Assembly (NCBI GenBank): GCA_029532415.1
Contig: JAQOTA010000058.1
Span: 1-64,000, forward strand
Direction of reading: 5' to 3'
Source of the DNA: Marasmius tenuissimus
Taxonomy: Eukaryota; Basidiomycota; Agaricomycetes; Agaricales; Marasmiaceae
DNA: 64,000 nt
The position numbers were made by a program, and so were the translations under genes. The first letter of the stretch is position 1; every line of letters starts with the position of its first letter. The notes beneath the pieces are model-generated. The model saw only the letters and a list, made by a program, of their open reading frames with translations, made no database searches and was not told the origin of the DNA. Positions 9,905 through 19,088 of the stretch are shown here, piece by piece.

Positions 9905-11998
9905 CTAGTTTTTTGACTCATCTTTTGACTCCATATTAAGGTAGGATTCCATCACATCCTCCATCGATCCAAGTCTGCCAGCCATTTCCTTAATTAACGG
10001 ATGTTCCGATATATCAGGGGCTGTCTTCTGCATGAAGCTCTCCCGGCCTGGTTCTTGCTCAGTTGCGAACAATACCGCCGTAGGGTCTTCCCCTCCACTG
10101 GTGTTAGGCCAGTGGTTAGCTTCAGCTTTCTCCTTAATGATTTCCCATCTCTGCTTGTTCTCGCCGAATCTTACAAAAGGCACTGGAGAGCCATCGTATA
10201 AGACGTACTTTCCTCCATCACCCTTCCGTATCCATCCTTTCTTAATACATTCCTCCTGGTAATCACACTCTGGCGCCATATGCCCGGTTTTGCCACACAT
10301 GAAACAAGTAGTTCCTGTCGACATATCCTGAGCGGCTTTCCCCAGCATTGCGGTTCCCGTCTTCATAGGTGGTTTGTACCCACTAGAATAGGATGCCTTC
10401 GGCGCTTCTCTTGTTGCCGAAGTCATGATCAGCTTTCGCAGTTCTACCAAATTATTATCCAACGTCTTCTCGGATTTCTGCAGATTCTCAATCACTCTAG
10501 TCTGGAACTGTTCCATGTCCGACTGGAAGGTTTTCAGCTTCGTATCGTAGGTATCCACTTTCGCTAGCACCTTCATGGTATCATCGTCCAATTCCGTCTT
10601 TTTCGCCGGTTCAGACTTTCCATGTGTTCTAAGTGTACCCTGCCGAACCTCTCTCGGTACTGGTACCTCCGCAGCGTCCCTCTTCATCTTTGATTCCGAG
10701 GAGGTCTGCATGTAGGTATATCCGCTCCCAGACTTCATGATCATCTCCGCCTGACCAATCACTTCCTCCAGGGTGTAAGGGTCCTGCTTCCGTCTTTCGC
10801 TTTCTTCCGCATTACCTCCCCCTGTCTGAGCTTTCATTTGGGCTCTAATCTGCAATCCATCCACAATGGCTTTCATTGCCATATAATCAAATGCTTTCAG
10901 AAACATATCTACTAGTGTTTTGTTGGACAGCAACGCTGGAGGCTTCTGAAGTTTCGCCGCCTCCATTCGGAACCTCCGAACAAAGGCATTGAATCTAGAC
11001 TCTGACACTTGTAGGGACATCGTAGCGAACTCATCAATGACCCTCCTCAGAGCTTCATGGCTTCCATACTTGGCGTCTATAGCCCATGCACTTTCAATTT
11101 CTTTCTTGAATTCCTCCCAGCTTCGCCCTCTGCTCGATTTAAGAGTCTCTACTTCCTTCCGAAGCGAGTAACTCATGCTGCTAATAGCACAAAATATCTT
11201 CGCTTCATCCATAGTGATCTTTTTCGCAACAAAGGCTGCTTCGACATCGTCGAACCAACAGAGCCATTCGTCTTCCGTATTGCCCTGAAACGCCACTGGG
11301 AACTTATGCGCCTTCCCTTTTTCAGACGCCACCTGTTCTTTCTGCGCATCAGTCAGATCTCTCCAACTTTCTCTTGTTACGTGTTCTGTCATCGTGTCTT
11401 CGGAATCTGATTTCTCTTCTGGTGGTAGTATTCGAACTTTAAACTTCTGATGATGAAAGCCCCGAAGCGCTGCCTTTCTCTTTTGTTCTAGGCGAAACTC
11501 TGGGTCCTTCTTACTTCGTTTCCGAATTATCTTCTTCTGAAGCTCGTCGTTCTTTCTAATGATATTGAGAAATCTAAGTCCCAAGATTGCGGTGTTAAGA
11601 TCGAGGTTCACTCGTTCCTGAGGGGTTTGAAAAGTAAATTCCGACTCTGGTATGCCCAGTCCTGCCGGAGGTAGTTCCTGCGTCAATGACTCTTCGTCCC
11701 GGAATCTGACTTGTCTGTCTACTTCCTCAGACGAATCTGTGATAGGGCTTAATTCTGAGTCTTCAGAACCAAATCCCGAAACGTGGATCTTTGGAGGTGT
11801 GGTTTCCTCCTGTACAGGTGTTTCTTCTTCAAAAGCTCCCGGAATAACCGGATTCTTCTTTCTCGTTCTTCTGGTAGGCAGGTAGTCGTTGACTGACCCT
11901 AAACCAGCTGCAGATGAGGTCGCCGAGTCTCTAGGAATTTTGTTCCTTAAAACTGGAGCAATCTCTTTTGAATAACTGAGCTTCGGAGTGAAGCTCAA
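9905..11998 (-). CDS. gag: Retroelement Gag with CCHC zinc knuckle
   Basis: This 697-residue protein is the structural Gag. Its middle (about residues 230-390) matches the helical capsid-like retrotransposon Gag region (WLCWFDDVEAAFVAKKITMD, then helices rich in Arg and Glu). Near residue 565 is one zinc knuckle, CFMCGKTGHMAPEC, spaced C-X2-C-X4-H-X4-C, for binding the RNA genome. The frame is intact from ATG at 11,998 to TAG at 9,905-9,907. The last codons TCA AAA AAC TAG contain a perfect -1 slippery heptamer leading into the protease. Several motif copies fall inside the gene. Confidence 0.88.
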   Translation of the reverse strand: MSFTPKLSYSKEIAPVLRNKIPRDSATSSAAGLGSVNDYLPTRRTRKKNPVIPGAFEEETPVQEETTPPKIHVSGFGSEDSELSPITDSSEEVDRQVRFRDEESLTQELPPAGLGIPESEFTFQTPQERVNLDLNTAILGLRFLNIIRKNDELQKKIIRKRSKKDPEFRLEQKRKAALRGFHHQKFKVRILPPEEKSDSEDTMTEHVTRESWRDLTDAQKEQVASEKGKAHKFPVAFQGNTEDEWLCWFDDVEAAFVAKKITMDEAKIFCAISSMSYSLRKEVETLKSSRGRSWEEFKKEIESAWAIDAKYGSHEALRRVIDEFATMSLQVSESRFNAFVRRFRMEAAKLQKPPALLSNKTLVDMFLKAFDYMAMKAIVDGLQIRAQMKAQTGGGNAEESERRKQDPYTLEEVIGQAEMIMKSGSGYTYMQTSSESKMKRDAAEVPVPREVRQGTLRTHGKSEPAKKTELDDDTMKVLAKVDTYDTKLKTFQSDMEQFQTRVIENLQKSEKTLDNNLVELRKLIMTSATREAPKASYSSGYKPPMKTGTAMLGKAAQDMSTGTTCFMCGKTGHMAPECDYQEECIKKGWIRKGDGGKYVLYDGSPVPFVRFGENKQRWEIIKEKAEANHWPNTSGGEDPTAVLFATEQEPGRESFMQKTAPDISEHPLIKEMAGRLGSMEDVMESYLNMESKDESKN
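9908..9914 (-). promoter_or_regulatory. Candidate -1 frameshift site, gag to protease (A AAA AAC)
   Basis: The gag frame ends TCA AAA AAC TAG, so the slippery heptamer A AAA AAC lies immediately before the stop. A -1 slip gives CTA GAA CGA CCA AGG ATG, in frame with the protease. A bulged stem between CCTCGGA and TCCGGAGG about 30 nt downstream is possible. The heptamer is read directly from the sequence; its use in translation is inferred. Confidence 0.7.
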
Positions 11999-12113
11999 TC
12001 GGTGTGAATGTACGGTGACTTCCTAACTTGGACGAAACAGCAAAAGTTGTATAATTCTTGAACAGACTTCACTATCTACCACTAGTACACTCTAAACTAG
12101 ATCCTTCCCTCAA

Positions 12114-12125
12114 GGTCGGGCTCCA
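12114..12125 (-). other. Candidate primer binding site
   Basis: On the minus strand TGGAGCCCGACC begins with the TGG complementary to a tRNA CCA end and lies 116 nt upstream of the gag start. It is preceded by TTTACA plus two bases, the expected 3' end of a 5' LTR. The tRNA was not identified, because I cannot search tRNA 3' ends. Confidence 0.5.
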
Positions 12126-12127
12126 GA

Positions 12128-14385
12128 TGTAAAGCGCCACTCGCGGTGTATAATAAAATCTAACTCGTAGGTCAAATCCTCCCAACACTCAAGAGTGTAG
12201 CTGAAGGGTGCGGGAATCGGGGATCGGCGTTGATCGTAGGTTCCACTCTTAGCCAGACTGCAATAGTAGGCTGAAGGAAATCTGACTCAAGAAACTATCC
12301 AACTAAGGTAGCTTCGCCTCTGAAACCAGTTCGGAGGTCAAAAGTGGGGTTCGGAAGAGAGGTTTATAGGTTGCTTCGGGGAGCGTAGAGTTTTGTTTGG
12401 TGCTTCGGAAGTGCGTTCTTAGGCTTCAACTAGCTTCAGAACCACTCGAACAGCGAGGGGTAACAAGACAATCAAAATCAAACAATGGCAATAAGACTCC
12501 AATCAAGTCTGTCAATGACCGAAGACCAACTGTCAACGGCGAACAGTATCCTCAGCCCAATTAGCTTCGGAAGTTCAACAATAGCTCAGCCAGTCAAGTC
12601 GGCGTCGCAGACAAACAATGCAAAGTCAAGGTCAAGCAAGTGTTCAATGGATTTTCTAGGTTTGGGCAAACAAAGTTCTATTCCGTTCTAATGTCTCTCC
12701 AGAAGCGCTCCCGAGTCAACTAACTACCCAACAAGTGGAATAGCTTCGTATCCTCTGAATACTAATTGTACGGATTGCTTGGGGATTCTTGATGAAAACC
12801 CCTGTTAGGATCGTGCGGATCGGATAGGGATAAGATAAGATATGGGGTTTTATATGCTGTCAGATAGATGGATAGGAAAGAGATAAGATGAAGGAGTGAG
12901 GGAGCAACGGATCTAGAGCAGACAGTAGCTGAAGGTTTCGCCAACAGCACCATGAACTGAGCTGTCCTTCTACTAGACTAAGAGGACAAGTTGCGAGAGA
13001 GAAGGAAAGACATAATAGAGAATGATCCAGGGTGATTCTGGTTGATTTCGAGTCTTAAGATACAGGATAGAAGTATAGAGCTTATATAGGGTTATAGTAA
13101 ATGAATGAATCATAAGTGAGTCAAGTGCGGGAAAGGTTGATGTATCATATGGAAGTCAAATACGGGGAGAAATGTACCGGAAGGGAAATGAACCGGAAAT
13201 GAATAAGTGCGTGATGGAATGAAGATATGAACAGAATCAGTGAGCGTGGGAATATCTCGGAAGTCGGAGATAAGTAAGTCAGAATGAAGAATGGAAGTAG
13301 TCCCGGAAGCGGAGGCGGAAATGGTGGAGGTTCCGGGGATGGACTTGGTGTGAGAGACTGAACCGTGGAAGTGAGGGTTGAGTGCCGGGGATGGAATAGT
13401 GTTGGAATGGACTAGAATAATAGCCCGGAAGTACCCGGAATGGGTCTGGAAGTGATGTGACTAGCCAAGCGTGATGTGACCAGGTGAGATAGACCAGGGT
13501 AAGATGCATGGATGTAACAACCCCACTGCTTATATACCCTAGGAGGCTCTAATTCTACCTAATTGTACAAATATCGAATAAACCATGCCTCGGAGGCATA
13601 AACTACCTACTTTGGAATATACTTGGAGAGTTTTGTGTTTAATCTACGCTTTTGAACCCCAAAGTCAAAACCAATAATTTGCTTCGGAAGTATCATCAGC
13701 CTCGAACATTCTCTAACATTCTTTTCTTCCGGGTCTCTCCTATCGATGGTTCCGTTCTGCCTATCTGCCTCCGCAGCATTGATTCTCCGGTTCTAGACCC
13801 TTCAATCGTCGTAGGTCATCCTGTTCTGTTTGCCTCCGAAGCATATACTCCCTTCGTCTGAAGCAAAGTACCTGCCTCCGAAGTGCTACTAGATGCCTAT
13901 ATTCATGGAGTTACCCAGCCGTTCATAGCCAGGTCGATGTCCTTTCCGTAGCTCGGATAATTCTGAGGTCCTGCCATCCGTATGGCCGCCCCACTATATC
14001 CAATCTTGGTGCCTTGGATACCGGGTAATAGTTCAATGGTTCAGCCAGAACTCCCACTCGATTCTTTGGTACACCATTCCTTCCTTTCCAGTCCCTTGCC
14101 TCCCAGTGCAGTTGAGCACTGTGTTTTGCCACCAGCACCAACTATGCCCTTAGTACAGTCAATATCTCCATGTACGAGTATAAGGGAGGCACCTTGACGG
14201 TGCAACTCCTTTGATCACTTCTCGATCATTGTTTAGCGCCCAGTGCCTGGTTCGGATCCACGCCTCCGAAGCGCTAATTTCCTAGTTTCCGAAGTAAAAT
14301 TTCCATTTCAGCGGCCAGTCCAGAGGTCAGTAAAAGCAAGTGCTAGGTTGTCCCAATTCCTTGCTTACTTTTCCCCGAGCGTACT
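12128..14385. other. Probable 5' LTR/leader region of the retroelement, no gene seen
   Basis: The edge at 12,128 (TGTAAAGC on the plus strand) fits the inner end of a 5' LTR, but I could not find its partner near 3,000-3,740. From about 12,790 to 13,510 the plus strand is strongly purine-rich with repeated CCGGAAG and GGAATG words. A second LTR-like start, TGTAACAACCCC followed by TATATA, lies at 13,512. The dispersed motif is common at 12,330-12,570 and 13,590-14,300 but nearly absent from the purine-rich part. No coding frame of note. Confidence 0.35.
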
Positions 14386-15080
14386 ATGGCACGCTTGCAT
14401 AACATTGAAGACCACTTTCGCAACTTACTCTATAGTAAGCCTTTCTACTTTCTAGATTCCGAGGCGGCCTTCTGACTTCCTCTCCAGAGTTGTATAAGCT
14501 CTGGTGGTATCCAGAAGATTACTCTGATAAGATCAAGGAGCGCCGCATCATCCTACCCATTCCACTCGACGCAGAACGAGAAGCTATCCTCGGAATCATC
14601 TTCCAGCAGTTCTTCCTCAGTCGCCACAGATCCGTCTACTGGGGCTACGTGATTCGTTACGACATGATCCAGGACGAAATCTATCTCTGCGAGGACACCT
14701 TTGACCACTTCATTCCTCACGACGCCAGGTCTATCATCGACATGGTTGCCGAGTCCATTGCTCGAGTGGGATTCCTCGACTTCAAAACCGCTCGTACTCC
14801 TGGAGCCGTCAACGCTTGGATCGACGCCGTCGTCAGCTGTGCTGAGTGCCCAGCACCTCCGAAGCTTGACTATACCAAGCTCTCGTTCTTCCAGTATTCC
14901 CCTGTCATGGGTCGTTGGCTCTCTCGATCCTTTTCTTTCTATAATCCTATTTTATGCGATCCATTCTATACCGATTATCTAGATCATGAAACCTTCATTG
15001 ATTCTTATTATCCTGAAGATTCCGACGTAGATAATTACTTCGGTTGGGATGAGGTAGCTCTAGCCAATATGGATGACTAG
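14386..15080 (+). CDS. Small unknown protein rich in Asp and Tyr, one intron
   Basis: I do not recognise this protein. Exon 14386-14434 (MARLHNIEDHFRNLLY) joins exon 14488-15080 through a 53 nt intron with GTAAGC and CAG ends, giving about 213 residues in one frame. The second exon is clearly protein-like (KLWWYPEDYSDKIKERRI, then FQQFFLSRHRSVYWGYVIRY). Its C-terminal third is acidic and rich in Tyr, Phe and Asp. No signal peptide or membrane segment stands out. The intron carries a motif copy (TTCCGAGG near 14,459) and the exon another (near 14,858). The gene runs opposite to gag-pol just beyond the leader, so it may be an accessory gene of the same block. An unrelated captured gene is equally possible. 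Confidence 0.55.
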
Positions 15081-15785
15081 CGTAACCTGTAGTATACCTA
15101 GTATACTTGAATCAATCATGCCTCCAAAGCGAGGCCTCGACCTTATACCAAGCTTCTGAGGCTCGACTTAGTCTCTCTCTCCGACCATCCATGCTTCCGC
15201 GGTGACCTCCTCTGTCTATCCCTATTAGTACGGGTCTTCGTTAAGTCTGATTCTGTTATTCTAATCCTTAGTACGATGCCTCCGAGCCACTGGAGATATT
15301 CCCTTGTTATGACTACAGGTCCTAGTCGCGCCTCCGAAGTGATACTTTCGTCAGTTATACGACTCCTACAGTTTTCAGAGATAAGGAGAGACGCCTCCGA
15401 GGCGCTATTCTCTCCTTATGCTAGGATCTGAGCCTTTTACTAGCCGCTCGGGACTCGCTCTAGTACTCGTATTACCTAGTCATTTCTTATCTGTTTTATG
15501 CTAAAATCGCACAAAACAAGGCTCCGAAGCTGCTTTTTAATAGCAGGCGCTACAGCGGCCCGATACAACGGTCCATATATCCGGTAGTCCGGATTCAACA
15601 GAGAGCGCAAGTGTTCATAGAGGCGTAGCTCTATAAATAGTGTGTAACACGTCAACAATGTATCACATGATATCCATCCCCTTCAACATGTTCTTGTCTC
15701 TCAAACATAGCTATATGCATTTGTACACAACAAAGAAAGATAGACCTAGAATGTGTCCTGAGTTAGAAGTAACTGAGGCATACAA
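15081..15785. other. End of the transposon block, then 3' flank of the next gene
   Basis: No coding frame is supported. Motif copies continue to 15,520 (15,270, 15,330, 15,392) and then stop abruptly. A TATAAATA at 15,632-15,639 followed by TGTGTAACAC is the last transposon-like sequence. After about 15,650 the composition becomes A+T-rich and matches the 3' flank of the mutase gene on the minus strand. Confidence 0.45.
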
Positions 15786-18767
15786 TTATGGTTTACTAAG
15801 ATTGTTCTTCTCAGCTTCCATCCAAACATCACCCAACTCTTCAACAACCTGTTCAAGCAACCTGGCAATCACATTCTGGTCCTTTCCACTGCCCTCTAGG
15901 TAGTACTTGATCTATATCACAAGTCATGAGCTCTTCTGTAAAGAGATTTGAACATTTTAAGACCTTAGGCTCTGTTCCACTTGTACTGTAAAACATGCTA
16001 GTTAGAATACATCACATTCCAATGAACATGTATACTCACCGGACTGTAAGAACAATCTTACTGCCATCAGAATCTCTTTCAGCTCTGAACTGGATCATAT
16101 GTCCAGATGATAGTGGAAGTTGAGGCTTATATGTTGGTGGGTTGGAGCTGTCATATCCTGTTGTGAGATCAATAACACTTGTGACACAAAGGCCAGCAAT
16201 TTGTTGAGGATACTGCAGCATAGCCTGTGATGCACCCTGCTTTGTTTCAAAGGATGTAAGCAATCTGCAAAACTTGAGACTCCAGCTATAGCACACCTTG
16301 AATTTACGAATACGTTGAAAGATCCCATCAATTGTCACAGGATCCTTACATATGAAGTAGTTGTTGCTAGTCTGTCAGCATGACACACTGTTAGTTATAT
16401 GGAACCACATCCAATATTATCATGCACCTTGAAAAAGCCATAGCTGCAATGGATTTTTAGTTAAGAGGGCTGACACACTCCCAAGATTTTGATATCTCAC
16501 CGGACATATAAACCATCCAAGTATGATTTGACAGTTGTTCCATGTGCAGAAAGGATAGCTGCTAGTTGGGCAAACACTACCTGGATTGTATTATGTGAGC
16601 AATGACTGCACTGAGCTTAACAATGCAGATTGCTTACTGAGGCTGCAACACCATCTTTATCTCGTATCTCTGACCCAAACATAAATCCTATAGCCTCTTC
16701 ATAACCAAAGGGAACTTCATATCCTTGTGCAACAAGGTCTAAAGCTGTGTTCCCAATATACTTGAATCCTGAAAAAGGGATATATATGGTCCAGATATGG
16801 ATTGCCTGACAAATCCACACACCAGTCAGGCAATCAGCAAATTTGAATCCTTCAGACTTTGCCATGGCCTCAACCATTTTGGAGCTGACTGTAGATGCCA
16901 CCATTGCCAATTTGCTGACAGGTTTTCCAGAGGCCTGGTATGCATCAAAAAGGTGACCTGCAAATACCACACCAAGCTGATCTCCTGTGAATGTGACCCA
17001 TGTACCATCTGCCCTAAATAAAAAGATAGTTTTATCCAGTATGTGAACACCCTCTGACAGCTCTGAGTTTGAGAAACATAACTCACTGCCTCTCAGCCGC
17101 AGCAAAACGGTCAGCATCAGGATCCTGGGCAAGGACATAGTTGATATGCTCTTGGCTAGCGGTTTGTAGTGCCAAATCCTAGCCTCAAAGTCAAGTTTGA
17201 TCTGCCCAATCAGTGACATTTAATCATACCAATGCACCTATTACCAATCCTCAGTTGAAGACACAGATAATCTAAACCTAGGTGTAAAACACTGACCTTT
17301 CTCCTCAGGATTAGGGTATGAAACAGTTGGAAAGTTGGGGTCAGGCAACTGCTGTTCAGTCACTGGTTTAAATTGGATGCCATAGCGCTCAAAGGCTGTA
17401 GCCACAAATGAATGGCCAACTCCATGCATCGAGGTATTGACAAAAGAGACAGCATTCCCACTCTCCCGTGTATAACTAGCACAACATCAGCACAGAGGGG
17501 CAAAAGCAACATTAAACAAGAATCTTGCCTCGGGAGTTTGAGGCCATCTAAACTTGCAAAATAAGCTTCCTTCATCTCTTGTGTCACATCTAAACAGTTT
17601 GGAGATGTCTCCAACGAAGTAATTGTCCATGTCCAGGGAACAAGATTGGATTTGATTGCGTTGGAGATGCCTTTGTCATGCGGCTCGATGATCTTGGCGA
17701 TAGTGATTATCAGCCAATGAACTTAATGCGGGACGAGAAACGTGAACTACCTGAACCGCATTTTCCCAGTACACCTAGCGAAATAGTCTTATTGAGCTTC
17801 TCGGTCATCAACGCGTAGCCATTGAGGATCACCTTGTAGCCGTTGTCATCCTAAAATTTGAACGCGTGAACGGCACTGATCAAGATCACATAGAGAACCG
17901 TTGAGGTCGACACACCTTTGGGTTGTGGCTGGCTGATGGCAGAGTCTTTATAAGCTGCAGAAGGCGCCGAAAATGGATTCTCCTCACCAGTTATCATAAC
18001 ACCGCAGGCTGCACGTAAACGTTTCACGCTGAACGGCACCCTACATTTCGGTAAGTACACTTTCACGCTAAAGTCGAGTACGACGTACAATGGAGTGTGA
18101 ACGATCCCGCGATGGAGGTAAACCTTCATTCCTTTTTGCAAGAACGCCGCCGCGGCGAGCTGGGCCCACTTTTCCGAGTTGTGTCGGTGGTCGTGTCCGA
18201 TGACCACGCCTCTGGAACTCGCATCTTGTACGTTCTCCATAACGTATTGGCATAGACCCTCGATACCCGCATAAGTCCATGAATGGAATTATGGTTCGTC
18301 TGAGAGACAAACCTGTGAAGCCTGAATGATGATCAAATCTGCCAACCATTCAGTTGAATTCGAGAGCGCGGAAAATATGTGATTGAACGGAGACCAACCG
18401 TTCATGCGAGCCCATCCTGCCTCCATCCTTCCGCGTAGCCCTTTAGAAAAAGTAATAAATACGATGATGGATGCCTGCGAGCTAGTTTGTTATTCAAACC
18501 TGCCGTTCCAAACTCAATTCGATTCCTAACGATGATACGTCAAACATTAATAGGTTAATTGGGCGCGAGAAATGACCGACGTACCTGAGACGCTTTTCCA
18601 GCTCATCCGTATCCCCATCGTCCCATAGTCGCTGCAATTCCGCGCGAGTTTGCTCGTTCTGTTGGCCAGATCGGAAGAATCAGTGATTTTTTCCGGATCT
18701 TCGTTCAACGTTAACTAACGCGATCCATCTCCATCCAACTATCCAGAAGGGTTTTCAGAGTCGTCAT
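15786..18767 (-). CDS. Phosphoglucomutase 2/phosphoribomutase-type phosphohexomutase
   Basis: The enzyme moves a phosphate between C1 and C5 or C6 of a pentose or hexose phosphate in the cytosol. Order of motifs: start MTTLKTLLDSWMEMDR; NDLIIIQASQ; RGVVIGHDHRHN; catalytic loop ITASHNPKDDNGYKV with the phosphoserine; metal loop AQDPDADRFAAAERQ; sugar-binding FGYEEAIGFMFG; C-terminus ending AEKNNLSKP. The pattern resembles human PGM2 and yeast PRM15 more than classic PGM1. The gene has many short exons. The catalytic loop is completed by a 17 nt micro-exon (17,916-17,932) between introns of 55 and 65 nt. If that exon is missed, the protein appears to lose its active site. Start chosen at the ATG giving the family N-terminus. 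No symbol is assigned because pentose and hexose mutases cannot be separated by eye. Confidence 0.85.
17916..17932 (-). other. 17 nt micro-exon carrying the catalytic Ser-His-Asn loop
   Basis: CCAGCCACAACCCAAAG is bounded by AG upstream and GT downstream on the minus strand. Joined to ATAACTG before and GATGACAACGGC after, it completes T-A-S-H-N-P-K-D-D-N-G, the invariant active site of phosphohexomutases. Confidence 0.8.
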
Positions 18768-19088
18768 TATGAGTTTGAGAGCTGTCGCGAGGTGGTTTGA
18801 GATTTGACAAGAGTCGAGGAGTTGGTGGTTGAGGTCCAAGTAGGTGTTTATGGGTGCAAACAATGGTGCTCGTTACGTCCTCGGACAGCCTCTCGGTACC
18901 GAGTTCATTAATATGTTCTGACAGGCAACTTGGCTTCCAGGATCTCTTGGTTCTCGCTCTTAGATCTCTTGGTGCTAGGCATCGACCAGCTCGACATTGA
19001 TTGGATCTGTGCAGATCCCTGGGCATCGTTTACAACCCTTCGGCAGGAGTCCGCAGGACGAACAACGGGTTCTAATAGTAGTGTTCCT
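18768..19088. other. Intergenic spacer, nothing specific seen
   Basis: This 321 bp stretch lies between the start of the mutase gene and the 3' end of the acyltransferase gene; both run on the minus strand. It should hold the mutase promoter, but no clear TATA box or repeat was seen. Confidence 0.4.

Larger units (their letters stand above)
1..15540. repeat. Dispersed near-palindromic motif GCYTCCGARGC across the transposon block
   Basis: A short motif with arms CYTC and GARG around a central C (for example CTTCCGAAG, CCTCCGAGG, GCCTCCGAAGC) recurs on both strands throughout this interval. My hand count of TCCGARG or CYTCCGA cores is about 45-50, where four random heptamers would give about 4. 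The remaining 48 kb has about 14, near chance. Examples lie at 284, 1184, 1450, 1622, 2083, 2360, 2881, 2905, 8085, 8428, 9380, 9703, 13838, 13875, 14263, 14858, 15330, 15392 and 15520. Copies sit in exons (reading as ASEA or ASEG when in frame), introns and spacers, so the signal acts on DNA and not on protein. The counts are by eye and should be treated as approximate. Confidence 0.75.

Noticed and set aside
284..15520. Dispersed motif as a heat-shock element
   Set aside because: Heat-shock elements need TTC and GAA separated by two bases; here the spacing is one base. The copies also fill coding regions evenly.
17851..18000. Phosphohexomutase apparently reading VMITGEENP and lacking the catalytic serine
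   Set aside because: The frame runs into an intron there. A 17 nt micro-exon restores TASHNPK, so the enzyme is normal.
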